A stretch of 22,059 nt of DNA. It comes from Armatimonadota bacterium (lineage in GTDB: Bacteria; Sysuimicrobiota; Sysuimicrobiia; Sysuimicrobiales; Humicultoraceae). Both the position numbers and the translations under genes were made by a program. The first letter of the stretch is position 1; each line of letters begins with the position of its first letter. Below are positions 1 to 7,355 of the stretch, in pieces. Where the stretch lies: positions 1-22,059 of the forward strand of contig JACQHU010000102.1 in NCBI GenBank assembly GCA_016198805.1, read 5' to 3'. The notes beneath the pieces were generated by a model, which made no database searches, had not been told where the DNA came from, and saw nothing but the letters and a program-made list of their open reading frames with translations.

Positions 1-439
1 AGCCGACATCGAGAGCATCGCCACGCGCCTGGGTGAAGCGTCGATCTTCACGCTGGTGGACGCGGTGGGCGGCGGTGACGCCCCCGCGGCGTTGCGGGCC
101 CTGCACGACAACCTGGCGACCCACGAGCCGCTCCAGGTGCTGTTCATGATCGCGCGGCAGTTTCGTCTGATTCTTCGAGCCCACGCGCTGGCCGGGCAGG
201 GCGCGGCCCCCTCGACGGTGGCGGAGCGTCTCAGGGTCCAGCCGTTCGTGGCCCGAAAGGTGGCGGACCAGGCACGGGGCTACCGTCCCGAGCGGTTCCC
301 GGGGATCTTTGCGGCGCTGGAAGGGGCAGACCGGGCGATCAAAACCGGCAGTCCGCCCCGGCTGGTGCTGGAGACGCTGATCGTGCGGCTATCTGCGGCC
401 GACCGGCTCGCGGCGACCCCGCGGGGGGGACGGGCGTGA
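1..439 (+). CDS. holA: DNA polymerase III delta subunit, C-terminal part (5' truncated)
   Basis: This is the C-terminal ~145 residues of the clamp-loader delta subunit, which opens the sliding clamp so it can be loaded onto primed DNA. The frame is already open at base 2, so the gene begins before the window. The visible part has the delta-type pattern: an acidic helix followed by IFTLVDAVGGGD, then a helical collar region with LQVLFMIARQFRLIL, an RLRVQPFVARKV segment and a final helix with DRAIKTG and LVLETLIVRLS. In the family this collar domain holds the clamp-loader subunits together. The stop codon lies 2 bp from the stop of the convergent rpsT gene, the same holA-rpsT neighbour pair seen in Bacillus. 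The family assignment rests on motif recognition. The AAA+ region is outside the window. Confidence 0.85.
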   Translation, partial: ADIESIATRLGEASIFTLVDAVGGGDAPAALRALHDNLATHEPLQVLFMIARQFRLILRAHALAGQGAAPSTVAERLRVQPFVARKVADQARGYRPERFPGIFAALEGADRAIKTGSPPRLVLETLIVRLSAADRLAATPRGGRA

Positions 440-441
440 CG

Positions 442-690
442 CTACGCGGTGGCGGCAGAGGCGGATGCGCGGCGCATCAGGCGCGACTTCCGGCGCGCCG
501 CGGCGTTGGGATGGATGATCCCGCGGGCTGCCGCCTTGTCCAGCTCAGCCTGGGCGACCGGAATCATCTCGACCTTCCCCAGGGCGGTGCGGGTCAGGGT
601 CTTGATCCGCGATTTCAATGCGGCATTCGCCTGCTGTCGTTTCGCCGACTTGCGAAGGTGCTTGAGGCCCGACTTGATACGCTTGGCCAC
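442..690 (-). CDS. rpsT: 30S ribosomal protein S20
   Basis: An 82-residue basic protein that binds 16S rRNA early in small-subunit assembly. It starts AKRIKSGLKHLRKSAKRQQANAA-like, with the Lys/Arg-rich first helix typical of S20, and has the later NAAARRKSRLMRR stretch; S20 is usually 80-90 residues. The GTG at 690-688 was chosen because a perfect AGGAGG lies 7 nt before it and the N-terminus then matches the family. The longer open frame to 768 would run through the promoter. It is the only minus-strand gene in the window. It converges on holA and diverges from murJ. Its own promoter is visible at 740-768. Confidence 0.93.
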   Translation of the reverse strand: MAKRIKSGLKHLRKSAKRQQANAALKSRIKTLTRTALGKVEMIPVAQAELDKAAARGIIHPNAAARRKSRLMRRASASAATA

Positions 691-697
691 GCCAGAT

Positions 698-703
698 CCT
701 CCT
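698..703 (-). promoter_or_regulatory. Shine-Dalgarno site of rpsT
   Basis: The plus strand reads CCTCCT, which is AGGAGG on the coding strand, 7 nt before the GTG at 690. It fixes the rpsT start and rules out the upstream in-frame starts. Confidence 0.85.
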
Positions 704-739
704 GGGACCACGTGCCCGGTGGGGCAAGAGTCCCGCGGC

Positions 740-768
740 ATTCTAACACGCCGGGCTGGGGGCGACAA
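740..768 (-). promoter_or_regulatory. Predicted rpsT promoter
   Basis: On the minus strand a -35 TTGTCG (768-763) is followed after exactly 17 nt by a -10 TAGAAT (745-740). The predicted transcription start near 733 gives a leader of about 43 nt that holds the AGGAGG. It is a sigma-70-type match: 5 of 6 at -10, with TTG plus a weak second half at -35. Confidence 0.65.
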
Positions 769-797
769 GCCGCGTCCCGTCCGTCATCGTGCCATCG

Positions 798-2396
798 ATG
801 ATGGCACCGCCGGCACCGCCGCGCCTGTCGCGCGCGGCGACGTTTGTGGCCGCCGCGACGGTCGGCAGCCGTCTGCTGGGGCTCGTCCGCGAGATCGTCG
901 TGGCCGCCCTGTTCGGCGCGACGGACGCGAAGGCCGCGTACGTCATCGGGTACTACCTGCCGTTCTTCATCCAGCGGCTGTTCATCGGGGGCACGCTCAG
1001 CATCGTCCTGATCCCCACGCTGGCCGACGTGCAGGCCCGGCGCGATCCCGAGGAACTCCGGCGGGTCTCTGCCTACCTCTTCACTGCGGTCCTGGGGATC
1101 GGGGTCGGCATGGTCCTCTTCGGGATCCTGGCTGCCCCGCTGCTGGTGCCGCTGGCGGCGCCCGGATTCACGGCGAACCCGGCCCAGTTCGACCTGACGG
1201 TCTACCTGACCCGCATCAACTTCCTGTCGATGTTCTTCCTGGCGCTGTCGGTCTTCGCCACAGCCTACCTGCAGGCGTTGCAGCGGTTTGGGCCGCCGGC
1301 CGTGGCGCCGCTCCTCTTCAACGTCACCACGATCGCCCTCACGCTGTGGCTCGGGCCGCGGTTGGGCATCACCGGCCTGGCCATCGCCTGGGTGGCCGGG
1401 ACCGCCGCGCAGTTTCTTACCCAGGCGCCGGCGCTGCGGACGTCCGGCTTCCGGGCGCGCCTCGCCGTGGACTGGTCGCACCCCGCCATCCAGACGGTGC
1501 GCCGCCTGGCGGTGCCGGCCATGCTGGGTCTGGCCGTCGTGGAGATCAATGCCTACGTCGGCCGATTCCTCGCGTCGCTGCTCCCGGTCTCGCCCGGCGT
1601 CAACGCCGTCGCCGCGCTCGACTATGCCTACGAGATCGTGCAGGCGCCGATCGGCATCCTGGCCATCTCCGTGGCCACCGTGCTGTTTCCCAGCATGAGC
1701 CAGGCGGCCGCCTCCGGCGACCGCGTCGCTCTGCGCCAGTCGACGTCGCTGGGTCTGCGCGCCATGCTGTTCCTGGTCCTGCCCGTCTCGGCGGTCCTGA
1801 TGGCGTTCGCAACGCCCGCGGTGCGGGTGGTCTTTGAGCGGGGCGAGTTCGGGCCTCCCGCGACCGCGACCGTCGGGGCGTGCCTGACCGCGTACGCGGC
1901 CGGCCTGGTCCCCATGGCCGCGTACTATGTCGTGACCCGCGCCTTCTACGCCCTCCAGATGATGCGCACGCCCGTTGCCGTGGGTGCCCGCATGGTCGTC
2001 GTGAACGCCGTCCTGGCCTATCTGTTGATGCAGCGGCTCGGTGTGGCCGGTATCGCGCTGGCCACAGCCATCGTGGCGTTCATCAACGTCGGGGTGCTGC
2101 TGGTGATTCTCGGCCGGGCACTCGGCGCTCTCGAAGGCGGGCGCATGATGCGCACGGCGGCGCGCACGGCGGTGGCCACCGCGGCCGCCGTCGCCGTGGG
2201 ATGGTGGGTAACGCACCTGGGCGCGGTGGCCTCACTGGATGGAACCCTTGGGCGCGTGGTCACGCTGGCCCTCGGCCTGGGGGTTGCCGCAGGCGTCTAC
2301 CTGGCGGCCTGCCTGATCCTTCGAGTAGAGGAACTGGGTCTGCTTCGCGATCTGGTGCGCCGGCGCCCGGCCGGGCGGGTCGGGACGATTCCTTGA
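798..2396 (+). CDS. murJ: Lipid II flippase MurJ (MviN family)
   Basis: An integral membrane protein of about 532 residues that moves lipid II across the cytoplasmic membrane for peptidoglycan synthesis. The N-terminal signature is clear: TVGSRLLGLVREIVVAALFG, with the conserved arginines of the cavity, then FIQRLFIGGTLS and a GVNAVAALDYAYEIVQAPIGI-like segment followed by VATVLFPSMS. About 14 hydrophobic segments run to the C-terminus, as expected for the MOP superfamily. The start is uncertain: ATG codons at 798 and 801 and a GTG at 789 are all possible, and none has a good Shine-Dalgarno site. No promoter is obvious in the short gap shared with rpsT. The stop codon lies inside the -35 box of the hrcA promoter. 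Confidence 0.92.
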   Translation: MMAPPAPPRLSRAATFVAAATVGSRLLGLVREIVVAALFGATDAKAAYVIGYYLPFFIQRLFIGGTLSIVLIPTLADVQARRDPEELRRVSAYLFTAVLGIGVGMVLFGILAAPLLVPLAAPGFTANPAQFDLTVYLTRINFLSMFFLALSVFATAYLQALQRFGPPAVAPLLFNVTTIALTLWLGPRLGITGLAIAWVAGTAAQFLTQAPALRTSGFRARLAVDWSHPAIQTVRRLAVPAMLGLAVVEINAYVGRFLASLLPVSPGVNAVAALDYAYEIVQAPIGILAISVATVLFPSMSQAAASGDRVALRQSTSLGLRAMLFLVLPVSAVLMAFATPAVRVVFERGEFGPPATATVGACLTAYAAGLVPMAAYYVVTRAFYALQMMRTPVAVGARMVVVNAVLAYLLMQRLGVAGIALATAIVAFINVGVLLVILGRALGALEGGRMMRTAARTAVATAAAVAVGWWVTHLGAVASLDGTLGRVVTLALGLGVAAGVYLAACLILRVEELGLLRDLVRRRPAGRVGTIP

Positions 2397-2422
2397 CACT
2401 CGAAAATCGGCGATGCTACGCT
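2393..2422 (+). promoter_or_regulatory. Predicted hrcA promoter
   Basis: A perfect -35 TTGACA (2393-2398) overlaps the murJ stop codon. An 18-nt spacer leads to a weak -10, TACGCT (2417-2422). Transcription would begin near 2429, just before the CIRCE operator, the usual layout for HrcA control. The -35 is strong; the choice of -10 is less sure. Confidence 0.6.
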
Positions 2423-2434
2423 GAAGTGCAGGCG

Positions 2435-2461
2435 TTAGCACTCTCGTCTGATGAGTGCTAA
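2435..2461 (+). promoter_or_regulatory. CIRCE operator (HrcA binding site)
   Basis: A perfect consensus inverted repeat: TTAGCACTC (2435-2443), a 9-nt spacer, then GAGTGCTAA (2453-2461). CIRCE is the binding site of the heat-shock repressor HrcA, whose own gene starts 19 nt downstream. Repression should be autogenous and relieved by heat, as known for HrcA/GroEL systems. Confidence 0.97.
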
Positions 2462-2466
2462 CGGCC

Positions 2467-2471
2467 GGAGG
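2467..2471 (+). promoter_or_regulatory. Shine-Dalgarno site of hrcA
   Basis: GGAGG lies 9 nt before the ATG at 2481. It supports that start over the in-frame ATG at 2451, which lies inside the CIRCE repeat. Confidence 0.8.
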
Positions 2472-2480
2472 GAAGAGACG

Positions 2481-3512
2481 ATGGATCAGCTCGACGAGCG
2501 ACAGCGGACGGTGTTCTGCGCGGTCGTCGAGGAGCACATCCGGGCCGCCGAACCCGTGGGGTCGGAGCACCCGGCCGTCCGCGAGCGGCTCGGGGTCAGC
2601 CCGGCAACGATCCGCAACACCATGGCGGCGCTGGAGGAGATGGGGCTGCTGACCCATCCCCACACATCCGCCGGCCGGATCCCGACGGACGCCGGCTACA
2701 GGCTCTACGTGGACATGTTCCAGGAAGCCGAGGCCCTTTCGGCGGCCGAGCGGCAGGCGATCCGGCGCCGGCTGGAGACTTCTGCCGAGGATCCGTCCGC
2801 AGCGGCCGGGCAGGCGGCGCGCGTGCTCGCGTTCGTCACCCAGTACCTGTCGGTGGTGGCCTCCCCGGGCCTGCAGCACCAGACCTTCCGGTCCCTGCAT
2901 CTTGTGCCGCTGGGCGAGCGGCGGGCGATCGCCGTGATCGCCACGGACTCCGGCGGGCTGCAGGCGCGCATGATCGATCTTCCTGAGGGGATCGGCCCCG
3001 ACGATCTGGAGCAGATCTCCCAGGCTATCACGCACCGTCTGCAGGGCTGCCGGCTGGCCGACCTCACGCACGAGCGGCTGGAGCAGATCGTCGGCGAGGC
3101 GTCCTGGCATCATCGGCTGCTCGCAGAGGTCAAGACCTGGCTCGGGCGCGAACTCGCCCGAGGCGGCCACCCCCGGATCGTCATGGAAGGAACCCGCCAC
3201 CTGCTCCGCGAGCCCGAGTTCCGGCGTCCGGACGCGGCGACGCAACTGCTGGAGGCGCTGGAGGAAGAATCCGTCCTCGCGGACGCCATGGCCGCCGCGC
3301 CGGAGCAGGGGCTGTGGATTTCTATCGGCGCCGAGAACCGGCGCGAGGAGCTGCGGGGGTGCAGCCTGGTGATGGCCACCTACCGGGCCGGCCCCCAGGT
3401 CGTGGGCACCGTCGGGATCGTCGGTCCTACCCGCATGCGGTATCGCCGGGCCCTGGCGGCCGTCCGGTATGTCGCGGACCGCCTGACGGAAACCCTCAAG
3501 GCGTTCGAGTAA
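2481..3512 (+). CDS. hrcA: Heat-inducible transcription repressor HrcA
   Basis: A 343-residue repressor of class I heat-shock genes that binds CIRCE as a dimer and needs GroEL for activity. The N-terminal winged helix is clear (EPVGSEHPAVRERLGVSPATIRN, with SPATIRN at residues 40-46, then LEEMGLL). The family signature SAGRIPTDAGYRLYVD follows directly. A GAF-like middle domain and the C-terminal VGIVGPTRMRYRRALAAVRYVADRLTETL complete the family architecture, and the length is normal. The ATG at 2481 was chosen because it has a Shine-Dalgarno site and lies outside the operator. It is first in a unit with dnaJ, prmA and rsmE. grpE and dnaK, usual next neighbours in Firmicutes, are absent here. 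Confidence 0.95.
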   Translation: MDQLDERQRTVFCAVVEEHIRAAEPVGSEHPAVRERLGVSPATIRNTMAALEEMGLLTHPHTSAGRIPTDAGYRLYVDMFQEAEALSAAERQAIRRRLETSAEDPSAAAGQAARVLAFVTQYLSVVASPGLQHQTFRSLHLVPLGERRAIAVIATDSGGLQARMIDLPEGIGPDDLEQISQAITHRLQGCRLADLTHERLEQIVGEASWHHRLLAEVKTWLGRELARGGHPRIVMEGTRHLLREPEFRRPDAATQLLEALEEESVLADAMAAAPEQGLWISIGAENRREELRGCSLVMATYRAGPQVVGTVGIVGPTRMRYRRALAAVRYVADRLTETLKAFE

Positions 3513-3565
3513 AGGGCCGTTGCCGGCCCGAGGGCCATCGCCACACCGTCGAGGCGACTGCGATC

Positions 3566-4669
3566 ATGGCGTCCCGCGATCTGTATGAAATCCTCGGCGT
3601 CGCACGGCGCGCCACGCAGGAGGATATCAAGCAGGCCTACCGCAGGCTGGCGCGTGAGAACCATCCCGATGTCCGGCGCGACGATCCGCACGCGACCGAG
3701 CGGTTCAAGGAGATCAACGAAGCCTACCAGATCCTGAGCGATCCCGCCAAGCGGTCGCAGTACGACCGGTACGGCCGGGTGGTGGGGGACGCGGAGCCGT
3801 TTGGCGGCGGGATCAATCCCTTCGACGACCTGTTCGACTTCTTCTTCGGGACCCGAACCGCCACGCGGGCAGATCGCGAGGCGCCGGAACGCGGCGCCGA
3901 CCTGCGGCACGGTCTCGAGATCACGCTCGAAGAAGTCGCCAGCGGGACCGAGAAACGCCTGAAGGTCACACGCCTGGAGACGTGTCCGGCCTGTTTTGGC
4001 ACAGGCGCCGAACGCGGATCCGGCCGGGAGCGCTGTCCGACCTGTGACGGGACGGGCCAGATGCGGCACGTCCAGCGGACCGTGCTCGGCACCATGACGC
4101 AGATCGGCCCATGCCCGGAGTGCCGGGGTGAAGGGACCTATATCCCGCGTCCGTGCAGGCAGTGCCGGGGGGCCGGCCAGGTAGAGGCGGAGCGCGAGGT
4201 GACCGTGTCCGTACCGGCCGGCATCGAGGACGGCATGCACCTGCGCCTGGCCGGCGAGGGGGAGGCGGGTGTCCGCGGCGGCGGGCGTGGGGACCTGTTC
4301 GTCGTGATCCATGTGGCACCGCATCCGGTGTTCACGCGACGGCGCCGGGATCTGTTCTGCGAGACCGAGATCTCGACGACCCAGGCCGCGCTCGGCGACG
4401 AGATTCCCTTCAAGGCCCTCGACGGCGAGGTCACGCTCACCGTACCCCCCGGAACGCAGCCAGGCACCACCCTGACCGTGCGCGGGCGGGGACTGCCCGA
4501 CCTGCGCGGTGCCCGCGGCCACCTGCACGTCACCGTCAAGGTGGCGATCCCCAGGAACCTGACCGCCGAGCAACGCGCCCTGCTGGAGGAGTTCGCGCGG
4601 CTGCGCGGGGAAGGGCGCGGCGGCAGACGCAAGCCGATCATCAAGAAGGTCAAGGACCTCCTGCAGTAG
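3566..4669 (+). CDS. dnaJ: Chaperone protein DnaJ (type I Hsp40)
   Basis: A 367-residue co-chaperone that stimulates DnaK ATPase and delivers unfolded substrates. The J domain spans residues 4-70, with the essential HPD at 33-35. A short Gly/Phe-rich linker (FGGGINPFDDLFDFFFG) follows. The zinc-binding region at residues 140-204 has all four CxxCxGxG repeats (CPACFGTG, CPTCDGTG, CPECRGEG, CRQCRGAG). Two C-terminal substrate-binding beta domains end in EQRALLEEF. This is the full type I layout. The ATG at 3566 gives the standard N-terminus MASRDLYEILGV; only a weak GAGG precedes it. The gene follows hrcA after 53 nt, so it should share CIRCE control. Its partners DnaK and GrpE must lie elsewhere. 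Confidence 0.96.
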   Translation: MASRDLYEILGVARRATQEDIKQAYRRLARENHPDVRRDDPHATERFKEINEAYQILSDPAKRSQYDRYGRVVGDAEPFGGGINPFDDLFDFFFGTRTATRADREAPERGADLRHGLEITLEEVASGTEKRLKVTRLETCPACFGTGAERGSGRERCPTCDGTGQMRHVQRTVLGTMTQIGPCPECRGEGTYIPRPCRQCRGAGQVEAEREVTVSVPAGIEDGMHLRLAGEGEAGVRGGGRGDLFVVIHVAPHPVFTRRRRDLFCETEISTTQAALGDEIPFKALDGEVTLTVPPGTQPGTTLTVRGRGLPDLRGARGHLHVTVKVAIPRNLTAEQRALLEEFARLRGEGRGGRRKPIIKKVKDLLQ

Positions 4670-4679
4670 GCGCCTCCCG

Positions 4680-5636
4680 GTGAAGTGGATCGAGGTCTCC
4701 GTCCGCGTGATGCCCTCGCGGGTTGAGGCCGCCGGCGATCTGCTGCTGCGGCATTGCCCTGCGGGCGTCGCGGAGATCACAGAGGGCCGGCGGCGCGTCC
4801 TGCGGGCGTATCTGCCCTCCAGTGCCTCGGGCCGCCGGTCGGCCGCGGCGCTGGCACGCGCGCTGGCACCGCTGGCGTCGCACGCCGGCACCCGCGTGGT
4901 GACCGACGCGGGATGGGCTCGCGCCTGGGGAGAAGGGGCGCGGCCGGTTCACCTCGGCCGGCTGACCGTGCAGCCGCGAGGGAGTCCGTATCGTCCCGGG
5001 CGTGGGCGCGTGGTGGTCAGGCTGGATCCCGGGATGGCCTTCGGCAGCGGCGAGCATCCCACGACGCAGTTGTGCCTGCGGGCGGTCGAGCGGTATGTCC
5101 GACCCGGGATCACGGTCGTCGATCTCGGCACGGGTTCCGGCATCCTGACCATCGCCGCCGCCCGGCTGGGGGCCGCGCGGGTCCTGGCGATCGACAACGA
5201 CCCTGTGGCCGTGCAGGTCGCGCGCGCGAATGTTCGGGCAAACCGCGTGGCGGATCGGGTCACGGTGCGACGTGGTGAGGGATTATACGGAGTCCGCATA
5301 TCAGCCGGCCTGATGCTTGCGAACCTGACCGCCGACATCCTACCCTCCGTGCTCCGGGATGCGGTGCGGTGCCTGGCGCCCGGCGGCCGGCTCGTGGCGT
5401 GTGGGTTCGGCAGTCCTCGGGTCTCGGAGGTCCGGACGCGTCTGAGAGCGGCGGGCCTCTCGGTCGTCGGGACCGAGCGCCTGCGCGGCTGGTGCGCGGT
5501 GCACGCAGTTGCCGGTGGGGCGCCGCGGGCGGGACGCGACAGAACGCGCGCACGCGGCGCCCGCGCTGGTCGGCCCCACGTGCGTGGCTCCCGGGCGGAC
5601 CGGGCCGCGCGTCAACGCGGGAGAGGCGGACGCTGA
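4680..5636 (+). CDS. prmA: Ribosomal protein L11 methyltransferase PrmA, with an Arg-rich C-terminal tail
   Basis: A SAM-dependent enzyme that trimethylates ribosomal protein L11. The N-terminal substrate-recognition domain (residues 1-100, starting MKWIEVSV) is followed by the PrmA hallmark FGSGEHPTT, SAM motif I DLGTGSG (residues 148-154), the acidic AIDNDP loop and LANLTADIL. The family normally ends soon after the strand seen here as RGWCAVHAV. In this protein about 40 more residues follow, including 14 arginines. The frame ends in TGATG with the rsmE start, so the tail is in a translationally coupled reading frame rather than a stray overrun. The GTG start at 4680 lacks a good Shine-Dalgarno site, but its N-terminus fits the family. 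dnaJ lies 10 nt upstream. Confidence 0.93.
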   Translation: MKWIEVSVRVMPSRVEAAGDLLLRHCPAGVAEITEGRRRVLRAYLPSSASGRRSAAALARALAPLASHAGTRVVTDAGWARAWGEGARPVHLGRLTVQPRGSPYRPGRGRVVVRLDPGMAFGSGEHPTTQLCLRAVERYVRPGITVVDLGTGSGILTIAAARLGAARVLAIDNDPVAVQVARANVRANRVADRVTVRRGEGLYGVRISAGLMLANLTADILPSVLRDAVRCLAPGGRLVACGFGSPRVSEVRTRLRAAGLSVVGTERLRGWCAVHAVAGGAPRAGRDRTRARGARAGRPHVRGSRADRAARQRGRGGR

Positions 5637-6397
5637 TGGCCGGGCTCCGGCGCTTCTTTGTCCCTCCGGACGCGCTGGACCGGGACGAGATCGCATTTGC
5701 ACGCCGCGAAGCGCACCACATCGCCCGCGTCCTCCGATTGGAGGCGGGTGACCGCGTGGTGGCGTTTGACGGCACGCGCGAAGCCGAAGTTGTCCTCCGG
5801 GAAGTAAGCGCTTCCGGCGTCAGGGCCCGGCGAATGAGCCCACCCAGGGCGTCGCGCCGGCCGGTGGAGATCGCCCTGCTCCAGGGCATTGCCCGCGGTC
5901 CCAGGATGGACCTCATCGTGCGGATGGGCACGGAGATTGGGCTCGCCGGCGTGCATCCCGTGCTGACCGAGCGCGCCCTGCCGCATCCCGGCCCCGCCCG
6001 CGTGGCCCGCTGGCGGCGCATCGCGCAGGAAGCCGCGAAGCAATGCGGGCGCGCCGACCTGCCCGACATTCATAACCCCGTGCCGCTGGCCGATGCGCTG
6101 GCACAGATGGGGCCTGTTGACCTGCTGGTCGTGCCATGGGAAGAGGAGCGCCGGCCGATCGGCTACGTGGTTGCTGGCCGTCTCTTCGCCAGCGCGGCTA
6201 TTCTCATCGGCCCCGAAGGCGGGCTGACGGCGGACGAAGTGTCCGCGGTGCGCGCCGCCGGAGGAGAGACTGTGTCGCTGGGGCCGCTCATCTTGCGAAC
6301 CGAGACGGCGGGCATCGTGACGGCGGCGATGCTGCTGTACGAGCGCCTACTGCGTCCTGGCGGCGACGCGGCTCCGGGTGGCACGACCACGTTCTGA
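5636..6397 (+). CDS. rsmE: 16S rRNA (uracil-1498-N3)-methyltransferase RsmE
   Basis: A 253-residue SPOUT-class methyltransferase that modifies U1498 of 16S rRNA near the decoding site. The N-terminal PUA-like domain begins GLRRFFVPPDAL and contains EAHHIARVLRLEAGDRVVAFDG. The C-terminal trefoil-knot domain has KQCGRADLP, ILIGPEGGLTADEV (GPEGG at residues 192-196) and LGPLILRTETA, which are the diagnostic RsmE motifs. The start overlaps the prmA stop by one base (TGATG) and is preceded by GGAGAGG-like purines. prmA-rsmE adjacency is widely conserved. It is the last gene before the lower-GC insert. Confidence 0.95.
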   Translation: MAGLRRFFVPPDALDRDEIAFARREAHHIARVLRLEAGDRVVAFDGTREAEVVLREVSASGVRARRMSPPRASRRPVEIALLQGIARGPRMDLIVRMGTEIGLAGVHPVLTERALPHPGPARVARWRRIAQEAAKQCGRADLPDIHNPVPLADALAQMGPVDLLVVPWEEERRPIGYVVAGRLFASAAILIGPEGGLTADEVSAVRAAGGETVSLGPLILRTETAGIVTAAMLLYERLLRPGGDAAPGGTTTF

Positions 6398-6405
6398 CGA
6401 GTGGG

Positions 6406-6433
6406 TTGGCGGCCGCGGACTACGGCCCAGAAT
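6406..6433 (+). promoter_or_regulatory. Possible promoter of the luciferase-like gene
   Basis: TTGGCG (6406-6411), a 16-nt spacer and CAGAAT (6428-6433) precede the ATG at 6454. The matches are partial, 4 of 6 in each box, so this is a weak prediction. Confidence 0.3.
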
Positions 6434-6453
6434 ACGAGGATCGAGAGGGCAAT

Positions 6454-7317
6454 ATGGGCAGCCTCCAATATGGTTTGTATGTCCCGAACTTTGGCGAGTG
6501 CTCCTACGCCCGCACGCTTGCCGAATTGGCTCATGAGGCGGAGGAGGCGGGCTGGGATGGCTTCTTCCTTTTTGACACGATAGTGTACAGGAAAAGTCTC
6601 AGGGCACCAGTCGTTGACTCCTTCACTGCCTTGGCCGCGATTGCAATGAACACAAGGCGGATCCGAATCGGAACCACGGTCACACCGCTCGCTCGTCGTC
6701 GGCCATGGAAAGTGGCTCGTGAGACAGTTTTGATCGATCATCTCTCCGGCGGGCGGCTGATACTGGGCGTTGGCTTGGGTGACCCACCGGATGCAGAGTT
6801 TGAAATGTTCGGAGAAGACAGCAATAACAAGGTCCGTGCAGAGAAGCTTGATGAGGGCTTGGACATCCTCGTTGGGCTTTGGAGTGGGGAAGCGTTCAGC
6901 TATCAGGGCAAGCACTACCGCATAGATAGCGCTGTGTTCTTGCCTCGTCCTCGACAAAGGCCTCGGATTCCCATTTGGGTCGGGGGCTTCTGGCCTAACA
7001 AACCACCGTTCCGTCGTGCGGCTAGATGGGACGGAGTCATCCCGTTGAAACTCGGAAGGACGTCGGACCTGTGGAGGCCTGAACCGCAGGACGTTCGCTT
7101 GATTCTTGCTTATTTCAAGAAGCTCAGAGCCACCCCAGCGCCCTTCGATATCGCCATCATCGGATTCGGACAACTCGAGGACAGGAACAAGGCTGACCTG
7201 ATCAACCGTTACGCAGAAGAAGGGGCGACGTGGTGGCTTGAAAACGTCGCTCCCTATCGTGATTCCCCAGAAGGGATGCGTGCACGAATCCGCCAAGGGC
7301 CTCCAAGAACATCCTAG
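6454..7317 (+). CDS. Luciferase-like (LLM class) flavin- or F420-dependent oxidoreductase
   Basis: A 287-residue protein of the bacterial luciferase-like monooxygenase superfamily, TIM-barrel enzymes using reduced FMN or F420. Family features visible are an N-terminal strand GLYVPNFG, then LAELAHEAEEAGWDGFFLFD, TRRIRIGTTVTPLARRRPW, HLSGGR (residues 96-101) with ILGVGLGD, EKLDEGLDILVGLWSGE with FSYQGKHYRI, and RPRIPIWVGG. The substrate and cofactor cannot be told from sequence. GC is markedly lower than in the flanks: sample lines I counted give about 48-62%, against roughly 70% around it, and codon use is more relaxed. The start has GAGAGGG 4 nt upstream. It stands alone between rsmE and the arg operon, with no flavin reductase or F420 gene nearby. 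Likely acquired; its job is unknown. Confidence 0.85.
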   Translation: MGSLQYGLYVPNFGECSYARTLAELAHEAEEAGWDGFFLFDTIVYRKSLRAPVVDSFTALAAIAMNTRRIRIGTTVTPLARRRPWKVARETVLIDHLSGGRLILGVGLGDPPDAEFEMFGEDSNNKVRAEKLDEGLDILVGLWSGEAFSYQGKHYRIDSAVFLPRPRQRPRIPIWVGGFWPNKPPFRRAARWDGVIPLKLGRTSDLWRPEPQDVRLILAYFKKLRATPAPFDIAIIGFGQLEDRNKADLINRYAEEGATWWLENVAPYRDSPEGMRARIRQGPPRTS

Positions 7318-7337
7318 TCTGGGACCGACGACATCTT

Positions 7338-7355
7338 GTTGCATCTTCATGCACA
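7338..7355 (+). promoter_or_regulatory. Predicted ARG box 1 (ArgR operator) over the argC -35
   Basis: A perfect inverted repeat TGCAT-CTTC-ATGCA (7340-7353), here extended to an 18-bp site. The 5-4-5 geometry is that of ArgR operators (E. coli TGAAT-N4-ATTCA), with 8 of 10 arm bases matching; GCAT-type arms are also known from actinobacterial ARG boxes. It overlaps the -35 box of the argC promoter. argR is the last gene of this operon. Confidence 0.7.

Noticed and set aside
615..2216. A 533-codon minus-strand frame opposite murJ
   Set aside because: It also overlaps rpsT in another frame and has the same biased shadow composition; murJ on the other strand is clear.
5524..5565. GC-rich inverted arms near the end of prmA as an intrinsic terminator
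   Set aside because: The loop is 26 nt long, there is no T-run after it, and the next gene overlaps prmA by one base, so termination here makes no sense.
6398..6453. Attachment-site or target-duplication repeats flanking the low-GC gene
   Set aside because: I compared the two edges (about 6398-6440 and 7318-7345) by eye and found no direct repeat long enough to be meaningful.
7317..7340. A terminator after the luciferase-like gene
   Set aside because: No stable GC stem with a following T-run is present. The only symmetrical element, TGCAT-N4-ATGCA, fits better as an ARG box over the argC -35.
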